The notes: generated by a model from the sequence alone, not told the origin. DNA of 64,000 nt from Tilletia caries (GCA_032718865.1 JALUTQ010000004.1:2232001-2296000), one strand, 5' to 3'; shown: positions 22,028 to 34,310, counted from the first letter of the stretch. Numbers and translations: made by a program.

Positions 22028-23190
22028 CAGTGGTCGGCATGGATGAGAAATCGGATGAGAGGGGGTCCTCATCCACATCCACATCCACATCCGATCAGAA
22101 ATTTTCCCCTCATCCACATCCACATCCACCAGATCCGATGTCACTCGGATGTCATCCGCTTATGTAATCCATTTTTCGGCGCGTGGCTGCCACTCACGTG
22201 GCAGCCCTCCGCACCCGACTTTCATCGGACCTCATCGGATGTGAACGGGTGATGACCAGATGGCATCCGATGTTACTGCAGCTGACATCCGTTTACCATC
22301 GGATACTCCTTCGGCACTTCATTTGTGCCATCCTGCTCCTTACTTCCGCGTCTTCTCATCACCAACGTACGGTTCCATACACCCTGTCAGCATCATGACA
22401 TCCCAGACCGAACAGAAATCGCTCTCAAACTGCTTAAACGCTGCCTCCACGACGGAGTTGTCGATGCGAGGCTGAAGGCAGGAACAAGAAGAGACAGCGG
22501 ATGTCAGCATCGAGACCCTATCCGTCGCAGCGCATGAGTCATCTAGCTACTCACTCGTTTAGAGAAGTCGTATTCCTCGGGCTCCTTCTTGTCGATGAAC
22601 TCGCCGTTGTATTCCAGGAAGGCCTTCCAGCTTGCGGTGGCCTGAGGGAACAGAGAGAGCGAAGAAAGCGCCTCGCCCATGGCCTCGGTCTCAAGGCCAT
22701 GGCAAAACCATTGCCCGGTGATATCCAAGAGTTTGAGTTCCTGCGCGTATGATGGCATGGTCGGGAAACTTGCTGAAGGCAATGGATGTGGTGGTGGTGA
22801 TGGAGCTGACCGGTGACAAAAGTCTTTTCAGCGTGCTGCGCATGGATGAGATCAGGTGATGGACCGATGATCATTCTAACCAAAAGCAGACAATCATCCG
22901 ATCTGACCGGGATCTAAGCCGATGACACCAAAATTTGCAATTTCAAAAATCAAGAATCAGTTTAATGGCGCAAAAATTGGCTTTCACGTGCCTCAGCCGG
23001 ATGTCATCCATGCATCAGCTGATGACGGTCGGATGAGGGTCGGATTCGGAGGACATCCGGATGTATCTCATCCGCCTCATCCACATCCGAGCTGAAACCA
23101 GAATCAGCCGCCTCATCCACATCCACATCCGATTGGTCGGATGATATGACATCCACATCCACCGGTCATCCACACCCATGCCGACCACTG
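22028..23190. mobile_element. hAT-like element F2 inside the LTR of element A
   Basis: 1163 bp with 15-bp inverted termini CAGTGGTCGGCATGG, and the 8-bp duplication AGCGAGCC at 22020-22027 and 23191-23198. Both ends are packed with CATCCACATCC / GGATGAG motifs. The middle contains a small spliced gene on the minus strand (22340-22782). A truncated copy is at about 32960-33151. Confidence 0.9.
22340..22782 (-). CDS. Small two-exon gene carried by the F2 element
   Basis: Exon 1 is 22555-22782 (76 codons from ATG) and exon 2 is 22340-22471 (43 codons plus TAA). The 83-bp intron has a GTGAGT donor and a CCTTCAG acceptor. The join is in phase, giving a 119-residue acidic protein without stops. 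Features: SYAQELKLLDITGQWFCHGL, a WKAFLEYNGEFIDKK segment, and VVEAAFKQFESDFCSVWDV in exon 2. I recognise no family. It lies entirely within the hAT-like termini, antisense to nothing else. It could be element cargo, a captured host gene, or a remnant of a protein used by the element. The exon fit is good evidence that it is, or recently was, a real gene. Confidence 0.55.
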
Positions 23191-23474
23191 AGCGAGCCTG
23201 TGTAGGGAGCCAGTAGAGGGAGCCTGTAGAACCGTAATGTGCAAGATGCAGAGAATGAAGAGTGAATATATGACAAGGGAGAGAACTAAGTACAATGATG
23301 AGCTCGGGAAGGGTAAGGATGAGAGCGAGGGAAAAGTGTGACGTGGGAAAAGTGGGGAGAAGTGGAGGTAGGGTGTTGCTATGCAAAGGTGCGTGAGAGA
23401 GAAGGGAGAGAGAGATAATGGGAAAGGGATAAGATACTGGACCCACGTGTGTGACCACGTGGCCGTCCAGCACA

Positions 23475-25429
23475 TCCCCACCCAGAAAAAGACGACTGTC
23501 CCGAGTCGTGGTCGAGACTGGGAACTGCGACGAGCATGGGGAAATAGAAAGGAATGGCGACGAGCGCATGGAACGAAGGCGTTGCCAGGACGGGCAGGGG
23601 AGAGAAGCTGTGTGGACTGTGAAGCCAAAGCGGCAAGGGAATTGACATCGAAGTGAGTACCGATGTACCACAAGGCCCAAGGGTCATTGTACTCGATCTT
23701 GGATTTGGGAGTGGATGTCGGATGAGCGCGTGAAACCAGGAAGCCTGAAGGGAACGAGAAGGCAAGAAGCGGGAAGAGCCAAGATCCGAAACGCAAGAGC
23801 CGGAAGCAGAAGGTCGTTCATGGCGGGCTGGGCGGACAGCAGCTCGGAGACGAAGAACTACGAGCAGGTCCCTCGCACCCGTGTCTAACACTCCGGTCAC
23901 CGGTGGGAGCACGATGATGACGCGGTGACCGCCATCCCATGCGCGTCCGACCGCCCGGACCGAGTACCAAGGTCGATAACGAGGTTGATACTGATCGGTC
24001 CGAAAGGCACATGGGCGAGATTGCAGTTCTGCAGAAGGTCTGGTGCGTGGCAGGGGCAGGAGGCCAATAAATGGTGTCCGAAACGGCCGCAAACCACGGA
24101 TCAGAGGCAGGAGCAGTAGGTGCATTGGGCACCGGGGGTCACAGCGCAGAGAGGACGGGTGTAGAGAGCCGGTTTGCGAATGTATCGACACTCGACCGGA
24201 AGGGGTGAACGGGTGACGGTGTCGGAACTGAAGCGTGGCACAGGGAGGGATGCTCTTGCAGCAGGGGACGCGCATCCGGACTTCCGGAGGTGCGTCCGGA
24301 AGTGAGGCCACGTCCGGAAGTGAGTCCGACGGTTGTGATGAGCGGGAGTAGAGTCGGGCAAGAACGCCAATGTTGCGTCGACCGGGTATCCGCCGTCGCT
24401 ATCAGGCTCTCCCTCGGCATGATGCATTGTAAACCGGCTGTTGTGTGCTGTGTGTGCCGCCGCGAAAGCAGCGTCCGCGCCAAACCCTGATGTCGGATAC
24501 AACGCGTCCGCAATGACGGGCAGCGGCTGGATGATGACGTCGCCGATCTCCGCCACAGATGCAGCGCCGAGGCCCAGCTCCGGCTTGTTGTCTTGTTGAG
24601 ATGCTGGAAACCGACCGTCGAACCCTTTGTTCCCTTCCCGCAGCAAGGCGAAGCCATTCACCACCGTGTCCAACCGGCCGTCCATTCGAGACATCAAGCG
24701 GCGGTAGCTTCTGAGTCCAGTGAGGATCGTGGCAAGGGTGGCGCCGGCGGCCGGGAGCGGTCCGACAAGGAAGCAGCAGGGGAAGGAGTGGATGTTGTTG
24801 CGCTTGCGACTGCACCGGAGAGAAAAGACGAGGGCCGGTCCGATAGGCGATGGTCGGAACAATGTGGCGAGGTTGGTACCGATGTGGGAGCGCGACAGCG
24901 CGTTGCGCCCGGCCCTGAAGTCGGTATCTGTAAGATCAAAGGGCAATAGAAAGACTTGTGGGTAGGCTTGCCGATAGGGTGTGCGTCGGAAAGTAAAGGA
25001 GGTGCGGGAAAGGCGAGAGAATATCAAGGCCGTCGTCGGGGTCGCGTTCGAGGCCGACAGTGATGATCTTGATGTCTTGAGCCTGATAAGGCGGAGGAGA
25101 AGAGAGAGAAGAAGTGCGAAGGAAGAAGAGATGCGAAGAGAAATGCGAGGGAAGGGTGGTCAGGAACGCGCGAGGGTCGAAAGAGGCTCGGCGGTGACGA
25201 CGGAGAAGAAGTCGGGAACGCGCGAGGGTCAGATGAGGCTCGGCGTTGGCGACGGTGAGAACAGAGGGCCGGAGCGAGAGCTGGGGCGGTCTGGAGTAGA
25301 GGGCCGGAGCAAGAGCTGAGGCGGTCTGAAGTGGTTGGTGTCTCGACGAGAGAACTTGGAAGTTGTGATCGTCGTGGGCTGCTGAGGATCGTCGGGTCGA
25401 TGGTCAGCAAGAGAATCCTCTCATCACCA
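23475..25429 (-). other. Interior of LTR element A
   Basis: Long overlapping open frames on the minus strand (24101-25027, 308 codons; 23379-24311) show no RT, protease or integrase motif. CGGTAC-type 12-bp motif arrays occur at about 23645-23665, 23955-24005 and 24840-24890, all in the element's sense orientation. Either frame could be cargo; neither is recognised. Confidence 0.4.
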
Positions 25430-25724
25430 TATACTAGCGAGCCTGTGTAGGGAGCCAGTAGAGGGAGCCTGTAGAACCGTAATGTGCAAGATGCAGAGAA
25501 TGAAGAGTGAATATATGACAAGGGAGAGAACTAAGTACAATGATGAGCTCGGGAAGGGTAAGGATGAGAGCGAGGGAAAAGTGTGACGTGGGAAAAGTGG
25601 GGAGAAGTGGAGGTAGGGTGTTGCTATGCAAAGGTGCGTGAGAGAGAAGGGAGAGAGAGATAATGGGAAAGAGATAAGATACTGGACCCACGTGTGTGAC
25701 CACGTGGCCGTCCAGCACACCCGT

Positions 25725-27609
25725 CGTCCTCTGCTTTCACTCCCGCAAGAATGGCGGACAGCGTCAAGCGAATTGCGAGCGACGGTAGATAAAGTGTTGA
25801 CAGTAACTGGGTGGTAAACTACTAGTTACTTTCTTGACTGAATAAGTACTTATTAGTGACTATGTTAACTTGGCAGCACTGATAGTGATATCAAGTGACT
25901 TCAAGTTTATCATGATGATGAGCCTCACTATCTTCAAACTTCCTTAACTTCCTGGCCCTGCCAATGCACTTCCAAGTTACAAAGTATGGGAAGTAAACAA
26001 AGTTGCCGAGGCCTATTTGGTATACGAATACGAGCTTAACAGCATGTCGGCTGGAGGTGTCTGACATTTTCATGTCGGCACAGAACCAGCTTCTAAACCT
26101 TATCGAGAAAATTGTTCTGGACAACGCCCAGCTCACCCACGTGAATATAGATGTCGACACCGCTCACTACTACTACTTCGAGCGTTTTTTACGGCCGAAG
26201 CTCAACCTCGCCCAGATTCTGGATCGTGATGTCCAGTACAAGCCGTTCACTCACCCCATTTTTTGAGGCCCGAACACCAATGACCTTGCCGCAGATTCTG
26301 CAGCGGATTCTCTTCCATTCCCCGAGATGGAGGTGGTCGGCTTTGCTACCGCGAGGCTCTTCATAACCGGCTTTAAACTAGTGGGCGATGAACTTTCTGC
26401 AAGCAGCAGCCCGCATTCAAGTGTTTAAATTATCCATTGGCAGCAAGCAGACTGGAGGCCATTATTGCCCTATAACAACCCCGGCTTGATCAAATTTCCT
26501 CACTTGACCGTCCTTGTTTTTGACTTCAACAAAATAGAATACCGGATCTTGTTCCCGATTTAGCCCGGCTTTTTGACATTATGCGACCGTAAAGTGACAT
26601 CGACGTTGCGCGCCACGGAGCATGTTGTCCGCATCACTCGAGATGGTTCGCGCGCAAAAAGATCGACCCTTTCCCTGGACCCTGGTACGTGGACCCTCAT
26701 GCCTTACCTCCGCTTCCTGCCTTGCTCACCATTGCAAATGCCAATCGACTGCCATTACTCCTAACAGGTAACCTCAAGAAGTAATCGGCATGTGAAGACG
26801 GAGTGGAACAAAGTTAAAGACGATGAAGTCAGGCGCACCACCCTGATGCGCAAAATCGGCATCTGGGAGCAGAAACACTTTGCTGGCGCCAACAACTTTA
26901 CGGCGAAAATGTCGTTGCTCAAGGCATGAAGTACTGCCAACACTTTTTTGAGTCGGATCGGCTGTGCTTGTCATATTTCCTACCCTACGCTGACCGCGAC
27001 GTCGTTGATGATTATGCGACGCAGGCCAGGTCTTTGTGGCAAAATTGCGGAATCTCCTCTCTGCTGACGACGATAGTGCACCCGCACTCGATGATTCCGC
27101 CCTCGTGCAGCGCCCACAAGAGGACCCACAACGTCTTTGCGGATGCGTTCCAATCCGCCGAGACGGTCACTCATCTTTTGCAAGAGTTCCAAAACGCCGT
27201 GCGCAACAACCCGCTGCCGAACACAGTGGCTCCAAAGAAAGGCTTGAAACCCGGACCCAACATCTACGAGCCGGAAAATCTTGACCCAGAAGCCCAAGCA
27301 TTCACTACGATCAGAAAGAAAGCGCCGCAAAAATTGCTTGGGACGATCCGCGCTGCCTTTCAGGAGCACGGCAAGGATTCGCCGGCATGGGACGCGGCCG
27401 CCAAGGGAACCCGTCGAATGGTCTGGCGCAGCACCTTTGATCTGCTAGGCGACGTTGGGCTGTCCGTGGAAGGGTGGCCGACATCGGCTCAGGCTCTGCT
27501 TCTTGTGAAGCACGCACGTCGAATATCACTGTCGTCGGTCCGGCCGGCACGACTGTCACACGTCTGCGCGTGCTTTCCGGGTCGTTGCGATCTAACAGCT
27601 TATGGAGCA
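25725..27609 (+). other. Unrecognised region with open frames at 26003 and 26926
   Basis: The frame 26926-27617 (about 230 codons before the MITE) and the shorter 26003-26266 (MSAQNQLLNLIEKIVLDN) are the best coding candidates. Neither shows a domain I know. The first is cut at 27617 by the F1 MITE. They may be exons of one decayed gene; I could not find a convincing splice path. Confidence 0.3.
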
Positions 27610-27617
27610 AGCCGGTT

Positions 27618-28337
27618 CAGGGCTCGGCTCCGGCTATAGTCGCACGTTTTTTTGGCATAGTCATAGTCGTAGTCGTAGGTGTTTTTTGGAAATCCGAAAT
27701 AGTCATAGTCGTAAGTCTGACTATAGTGTCATAGTCGACTATAGTCGCAGGCTTTTGCGCAGCCAAATTGCACTATAGTGTGACTATAGCCAAGATTGGA
27801 ACGCCTGTGCGCCACTATATTCGGACTTTGGGACAATAATTTTCGCACTATAGTTGCATATCAAATTTCAGACTATAAATAATTATAGTGTAGGTCGCCT
27901 TCCATTGTCCAAAATTGGATATTTTCAGGCTATGGTTCGACTATCCAGCGATATTAGTCGCACTATGACTGGCTATACTCTATAGTGCTTCATGGGAAAT
28001 GGATGTCATAGTCTGACTATAGCGGTGGCGGTCGGGCCTGCGGCTATAGTCGCAACTCAAAGCTATAGTCAGACCATGACATACTATAGTCGGACTATAG
28101 CCGAATTGTTTGCTGCGACTATAGCCTTGACGTCCAGCTATTGTCCGACTATAGTCGCAAAATCAATCTTAGACCAGATTTTTAGCGACTATGGCGACTA
28201 TTGTCTTACATTTTCTGGAGCATAGTCATAGTCATAGTCGTAAGTGCGACTATCAGCGGCTATGACTATAGTCGCTCATAGTCGTATGAGGCTATAGTCG
28301 TAATAGTCGTAAAATCCCATAGTCGTACCGAGCCCTG
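27618..28337. mobile_element. F1 hAT MITE, complete copy 2
   Basis: 720 bp with perfect 10-bp termini CAGGGCTCGG / CCGAGCCCTG, and an exact 8-bp duplication AGCCGGTT (27610-27617, 28338-28345). Nearly identical to copy 1 (254-982) along its whole length, so one of the two moved recently. Confidence 0.92.
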
Positions 28338-28557
28338 AGCCGGTTGGTCGTCGCCTCTGGGGGCCCAAGTGTCGAAGAGAGATCAGCGTCGTCCCGGTGC
28401 CCTCTGAAGACGACTAATACATATGCTGCTTAAAGCGAATCTCCGACTGTAATATTTCTTATGGAACATTCATCATATCAAAATGGAATCGCATCTCTGA
28501 CCTCAGAGCATTGATCGCTTTAGGACTTAGACGGCGGACTCAACTTGGGGATCACAA

Positions 28558-29852
28558 TCATCGCAGACAGGAGGGAGGGCGGGTCGATTGAGGCGGGCCC
28601 GCCACGAAGGTATCCATTGACCGCTCGCGTGTCGAATCTGAACCTCGCCGTGGTTCAACCGGCGACAGGCGTAGCTGCGGTGCCCTGCATGCGACGGGCC
28701 TGCATCCTCGTGTGTCCACGGCTGCAGCGGAACCTCCGTGTGGTCGTAATGTGTCCACTGACGGAAGGAAGCGGGAGAAGTATGTTCGATGAGTCGAACC
28801 TCTACTACGAAATGCATTTAGTGGCCGTCGTTCACTCACCGTGCATACGATTGCCCGTGTGATCGCGCTTTCTTGCACCTGGTAGTCATCTTCGATAATT
28901 ATTGGTTCGTCAGCCGTCGCTCCTTCAGCCAGGAGATCGTTCAGGAGGGCGCCTTCGATGACGATGAAGAGATCGTCGCCTTCTTCTTGCTGCAGGAGGT
29001 CGGGAAAGACTCCGTCCAGTACGTCGTCCCCGGGATCCTCCACGATCACGTCTTCGGGTTCTTCCTCGAGCGACTTGTCGTCCTCATCGTTCTCGTCATC
29101 CGCTAAACTTTCTTCGTCCGCAGGCGCCCAATCGCCGTCGGGATCACCCCACAACTTCGCTACTTCCTGGTGCGCGTCGGCACCTTCGTCGGAGGCGGTA
29201 GTTTGAGTGAGGATGGCCTCATCCTCCTCTTCGTGTGCGTAAGCCGGGGTGGAAGGGTGCTGAGCGTCATCTTTCTCAAACTCGGATCGGATGGGCGCAC
29301 CGAGCGGTCTTCTGAGACCTCCTCGTCGTCGTCGCAGTCTTCTCCCGGCAAAGACGTGAGGTCCAAATCGGAGTCGTGTGGGGGCGAGTCGTACTCCTCG
29401 GCCTCGTCGAGCTGGAAAGAAGTTGGTTGGATAGGGGATCCCCACTCGGGGGACGACTCGCGTTTTCCGCGACGCACGACATCCACATCCATCGTTGAGG
29501 CCGTGGGCGAGTGTGGGGAAGGCGCATTTCTGGCAGGCATCTCCGGCGTGGAGGGTATGAGGTCGGCAAAGATGTTGTCGTGCAAAACATGACCGAATCT
29601 GACTTGTCAACGAGAGTCAGACGGACGAGACTGAGTATTGAATGGCGACAGGGTAAGAGGGTGACCGCCTACCAATGGCATACGCCTGGCGTCCAGCGTA
29701 GAGTAGATCCTCAAGGCTTGAGGTCGATGACGATGCGGCTTAGGTGACGGTGTGGCCGACGACTTGACGCGCGAGGCCGCAGCGGCCCGGTTGGCCACCA
29801 TGCGGGGATCAGGAGAGGAGGACAGGATGATGATGGGCGAGGAAGATGTCAT
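28558..29852 (-). pseudogene. Acidic disordered protein, probably broken
   Basis: A first exon from ATG at 29852 (MTSSSPIIILSSSPDPRMVAN) probably ends near 29680 with a GTAGGC donor. The following coding stretch changes frame near 29290. The upstream part contains EEYDSPPHDSDLDL and GEDCDDDEE. The downstream part (about 29290-28860) contains DDENDEDDKSLEEEPEDVIVED. No domain is recognised. The acidic, low-complexity character suggests a nuclear or chromatin-associated protein. The frame change points to decay or a sequence error. Confidence 0.35.
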
Positions 29853-29918
29853 GGATGTAGATGGGAGGGGTTCAGTATTCGACAGGCGCTGAACAGGCGT
29901 AGCGCCAGCCTGGCACAA

Positions 29919-31914
29919 GCATCGACACCTTCATTTAATGCTCATCCAGTTAACTGTGATCAGGAAGCCCCGTTATTGCGGACTACTCACCATTCTGAAG
30001 CGCAGGTCCGCACTTGAAGGCACAGGCCGGTTGCCCTATCGCAGAGGAACACGTGCACATAGCGTTGCCGTGTTTTATTAGATTGTGTGACGTTCGGTTT
30101 GCTATGGAGTCGGCTTGGGAGTTGGGCTAAGGACGGTGATAGTTGTATTTAGAGTGATGTTTGTATTGGAAAGGGCTATGGTATCTTACACTCCTCCTCG
30201 TCGACTTCCGTGGCTGACACCACCACCTTGACCTTCACCTACCAGCGCCAAAAGCTGACAGCCACGGACGCACCTGCACCGGAGACCGTGGACGCAGAAA
30301 AGTGCGCTACAACGATGCGAGTGTGTCGTGGTCGCACGCAGAACTGCGAGTGAAGATGGTACATTGACTGGACTGGACCTTCCATTGACACAACAACAGG
30401 CAACTGTACACACTCCGCACAACCATCAAGCAGCGGCAGGAACCAGAGGACATAAGTGGTCTCACCCTTTGTTGGGCGTCAGCGCGGACGTTGGCGTGGT
30501 AGTCCGGTGGTCGTGACTCGGCCAGGCAACTCAAGCAACTCGGTCAGCAGCATCGCCGATCGCCCTGAGTTATCAGCTCGCTCTCCGCTCTCCGCGATAC
30601 CTTCGTCTTATCAGTGGCCTTGTCGCCGGCGTGACGGTCGACGGATACGCTGGAACGAAACAGATCAGCGGGTTCAGTGCTCGGCGGGTGGTAACCCTTG
30701 GTCTTACGAGCCCCGACGTAGGTACGAACGCCTTCGCATCGGAGGCCCTTCGTTGGCGTTAGCCCCTCTTCTCCCTCGACGGCGTTTTCGCTGCAACGAA
30801 GCCCACACGGCCACGTGACGCCAGCTACGACCGCTGTCTGCGCCCCCTCCATTCTCTGAAGCCCACCTCTTGGCCTTGTGCATGTCTGCGATCTATCTGA
30901 ACGGAAGCGCGTGTACGAGGTACGAGCGAGAGGTACACACGCGGAGGACGGTCAACTGGCTCACCGCTCAATGACGGGTGGTACAACAGTAGCATTTTTC
31001 TTCCCGACTTCACAGGCGTCCGCATGACATGACTGGCTGACCGATCACTCTGCCGGCGTAGGTCACTGTTCCGATACCGCTGCGAGCCTGCGGCTATCGC
31101 GACCGACAGAGAAGAAGTAGAGACCCCCTTCGCGGGTAGGACGACGGCTGAGAATTTTCTGAACGCCGCAACCCTCCCTCGAACGCCCAGAATAACAGCA
31201 CAAGCAGCACCACTTGCTTTCTTCGCCCCTACCTAGTACCTTCTCCTGTGCCCTCTTCGCGTGCCTCACGAGTCAGGTCCTTATCCCAACCAATCAAAAT
31301 CGCGTCCAGACCGTGTGCGTCCTGGCCCTGGATCCAGCTTCGACGGAGGGCGAGCCGGAGAAGGACCTGAATGGTGCGTTGGAGGCGTTCGTGCTCTTCT
31401 CGTTCCCGTTTGAGTTCAGTCCTCGCTTGATTTACCAGGATTGCCGAGAACCGAACTCCGTCCAACACGCCGTCGCTGACCCTTACTGATACTGACGTCC
31501 CTTGTCACTTCTTCTCCCCAGAAACAGCAAAAGCAGAAGCAGCCTTGTCCTGCCCTCCCTCGCCTCTTTCACATGGGAGCACAGAGACTGGGTCCCTGCT
31601 GTCCTTCTCCTTCGGATCGATGTGGGCCGTCCGGCCGTCATAATGCGCTTTGATCACTGATGGGGTACGATCTATCGTGATCTTCCTGCGCCGGAACGTT
31701 GCATACAGTGTACCTTTTCTTTCACATGATCGTATCCAGATCCGTACATTAAGGCGGAGTCTGGCTCTGTATGTGGAATGAGGTATGGAGTGAACAGAGT
31801 ACAGACAGTAAAACGAACGACATCAGGGAGTAATTGTGAGGCAAAAGCTGCACTATCCGACCGCATGTGTGCATCAGGCCGTCAAGGGACGAGCGAACTG
31901 TTCATCGTCGAAGA
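29919..31914. other. Region with only weak coding signal
   Basis: No complete gene is seen. The best frame is 31229-31468 on the minus strand (79 codons), containing ARTELKREREEHERLQRTI, a possible coiled coil. It lies downstream of, and in the same orientation as, the PAS-like frame 31915-32652, so it could be a further exon of that gene. Confidence 0.3.
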
Positions 31915-32652
31915 TCACGCTCGTGGGAGGGGCGAGGAGGCGGACTGAAGCAATGGCGGAAAACCGCGGTCGTTGCCTATCTTGAGACAGGTCCAGGTGA
32001 CAGTGAAGGTGCCATTCCGAGAGACGGCCTCGCAGAAATGCGCCCAGATGGCGTAGTAGTCGAAGAAGCCGTAGTCGTGACGGAGACGGCATTGTGCTGT
32101 GCGGGTGCTGCCGGGGATATCACAGGTCGAGATCCATGTAGTGAAGAGCACCGGCTCAGTCGCTCCCGCAACGCGATGATGAGCGCTGTCGAGCGCGGTG
32201 CGGCGCGGCGCGGGATCAGTGTCCTGAGACCGCATGAGGAGCAAGAAAGCCGCGCGGTCGTCGGGATGGAGGAAGTAGTCGAGGCTGTAACTGCGCACGT
32301 CTGTTGGGATCCATCCTGTAAGTAGAGGCGCGGGCCAAGTCGAGGTCAGGATTCGGCACGAGAGAGTCGTACCAACGTAAAAGAATGGTTGCGGGTTGAG
32401 GAGAACGGGGTGTTGCAGCGGAGCACCGGGGGGAGCGGTGACGGTCGCGTCCGAGACGCCGGTATGCAGAGACGACTGTGATGTGGCAGAGGACGAATGC
32501 ACCGATCCGGCTGCCGGAGATGTCTTCCCCCCCCCTCCTTTGTCTTGTGGTCTCTGATCTCTTGCGCTGGGCGGCGTGCATTCGTAAAAGTTGGCCGGAG
32601 GCGCCGCGCTGAGGAGTCGGAATCGGTTCCGCGGGGTTGTTTTTTGGTTCAT
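31915..32652 (-). CDS. PAS-domain-like ORF, partial gene
   Basis: 245 codons from ATG at 32652. After a Pro/Ser-rich start, residues about 85-195 look like a PAS fold: SCRILTSTWPAPLLTGW, then DVRSYSLDYFLHPDDR with the HPDD motif common in sensory PAS domains, AAFLLLMRSQD, and a later strand-rich segment (AQCRLRHDYGFFDYYAI). PAS domains in fungi act in light and stress sensing, often in transcription regulators. The rest of such a protein is not recognised. The coiled-coil frame at 31229-31468 may belong to it. Function is inference. Confidence 0.35.
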   Translation of the reverse strand: MNQKTTPRNRFRLLSAAPPANFYECTPPSARDQRPQDKGGGGKTSPAAGSVHSSSATSQSSLHTGVSDATVTAPPGAPLQHPVLLNPQPFFYVGTTLSCRILTSTWPAPLLTGWIPTDVRSYSLDYFLHPDDRAAFLLLMRSQDTDPAPRRTALDSAHHRVAGATEPVLFTTWISTCDIPGSTRTAQCRLRHDYGFFDYYAIWAHFCEAVSRNGTFTVTWTCLKIGNDRGFPPLLQSASSPLPRA

Positions 32653-32959
32653 CGAGGCAGCTCGGCGTGTCGCTGCTGCCGAGAAGGTGGGTGCCTATGT
32701 GGCCGGATGATTGGGTTTATTATGAAAAAAATTGTGGCAGGACCTGCACTGCCATCGCTCCCGCAGTGCGCCTGGCTACTTTTGGCTCTGCTTCCCGCGT
32801 CTGACTATCTCGTCTGGACGAACGAGTCCAGCGAAGTGGAAGGACTGCAAGTATCAAACGTGCGAACCTGACAACGCCCCACGCGCGTTTTCGCTAAGCC
32901 GGCCGATGGGAAGCAGCAGAAGACGTTGTACCGCAGCGGGGGGGAGCGGTCCACCGTAT

Positions 32960-33151
32960 CCCGATTGCTGAATAGGAGCGGAGGAGGCAAACACGCGCCG
33001 AAAAATTGATTACATATAAGCGGATGACATCCGGGTGACATCGGATCTGGTGGATGTGGATGTGGATGTGGATGAGGGCAAAATTTCTGATCGGATGTGG
33101 ATGTGGATGAGGACCCCGTCTCATCCGATTCCTCACCCATGCCGACCACTG
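32960..33151. mobile_element. F2 hAT-like element, truncated copy
   Basis: Ends CCATGCCGACCACTG at 33151 and matches the left ~190 bp of the 22028-23190 element in reverse complement, including the CGCGCCGAAAAAT block and the GGATGTGGATGTGG run. The other end and the cargo gene are absent. Confidence 0.75.
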
Positions 33152-33835
33152 GTCTCTGCTTCATCTTCCATTCCGCAGCACCTTTCCGCCGATGTAGACC
33201 GACATTCTCTACCGCTTTGCGCCTCTCGTCTTGTGCTTGCTAATCCTGATCCCCTTCACCCGCAGCTCACAAACTCTCGCAATCACAACTCACGAATCTC
33301 CTTTCATTCCGCAGCACAGAGGCATCACTTCACTTGATAGCTGAGACCGACCCACTATTCACTCATGCACTAATCACCACCAGTTTCTTCCTTTCTAACA
33401 AATGTTCCCTAGGCACAGCTTCGTAGCGGACGTAACCTTCTTCCCACTAACAGTTGGACTTTTAGCTTCCGGAATCCAGGATCCAGCTGAGCGCTGACTT
33501 GTCTCCGTTTGTCTCTTCATACCGGCATCTGACTCTGCGACTGATCTCCTTTGAATTTTTATTTGCTTCCAATTCTCTCACCGTCTACCCTCTCTCCCAT
33601 GGGTTACGTCCTGCGCCCCAGCCGTTTTGTATAGAGTGACGAGTTCAGTGACCAGACGAAGTGCGGAGTTTTCCCGAATCGCCGGGGCGCTCTGTGGCCT
33701 TTTGATTTTCAAAGATAGGTCACAATTTTGCAGATATCAGTCAGAATTAGGCGCGTTTTGCTTCGGTTTGGAAAATAATACAAAACTGCGTTTCGATTTT
33801 CTCATTTAGAGGTGGTTTTTTTTTCCATTATGCAC
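33152..33835. other. No recognisable feature
   Basis: Short frames only, with a mildly pyrimidine-rich plus strand. No terminus or domain is seen. Confidence 0.25.
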
Positions 33836-34300
33836 AGTGTCGAACATACTATTGGAGTATGGAATACTATAGTATATATACTGTTTGCAAAAACATACTA
33901 TATACTATCGGGTCCCGGGAGATTTTTTTGGAAAACATACTAATTACTACATACTATATCGAAATCTGGCGGAGGTTATACTATACTATAGTACCAATTT
34001 TGGTCCGAGACCCCGAGCACGTCGTCTCACAGTACTACAGTTTACCTATAGTATACTATACTCCCTGAAAATTACACTATACTCCTACGATAGTATCAAT
34101 TAGCATTTCAGTATACATGTACTCATCAGCATACTATACTACCAGTCAGTTATACTATACTTCTACGAAAGTATATGGTAAAACTAAAGTATGCATATAC
34201 TATTACTACAGCACTACTATAGTATATTATCTTTATAATCTTTGCCTGGATTATGTTTGAGAAAGAAGTATTTCAGTATTATAATACTACTATAGTATGA
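33836..34300. mobile_element. F3-like AT-rich repeat, third copy
   Basis: Begins CAGTGTCGAACATACTAT and is filled with TATAGTATACTATA-type motifs to about 34300. The right terminus is not resolved; the sequence passes directly into a gypsy RNase H remnant. Confidence 0.5.
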
Positions 34301-34310
34301 TGGAAAATTT

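Larger units (their letters stand above)
22014..25719 (-). mobile_element. Non-autonomous LTR element A
   Basis: Two near-identical ~290-bp LTRs (22014-22027 plus 23191-23474, and 25430-25719) in minus orientation, flanked by the 5-bp duplication CCCGT (22009-22013 and 25720-25724). The primer site TGGTGATGAGAG lies just inside the minus-strand 5' LTR (25418-25429). A G-rich tract (GGGTGGGGA) lies just inside the 3' LTR (23475 onward). The ~1.95 kb interior encodes no retroviral domain I recognise, so I infer mobilisation in trans. The 3' LTR is split by a hAT-like element. Confidence 0.85.

Noticed and set aside
27618..28345. Start of a tyrosine-recombinase or helitron end
   Set aside because: Exact 8-bp duplication and 10-bp inverted termini are diagnostic of a hAT-type insertion.
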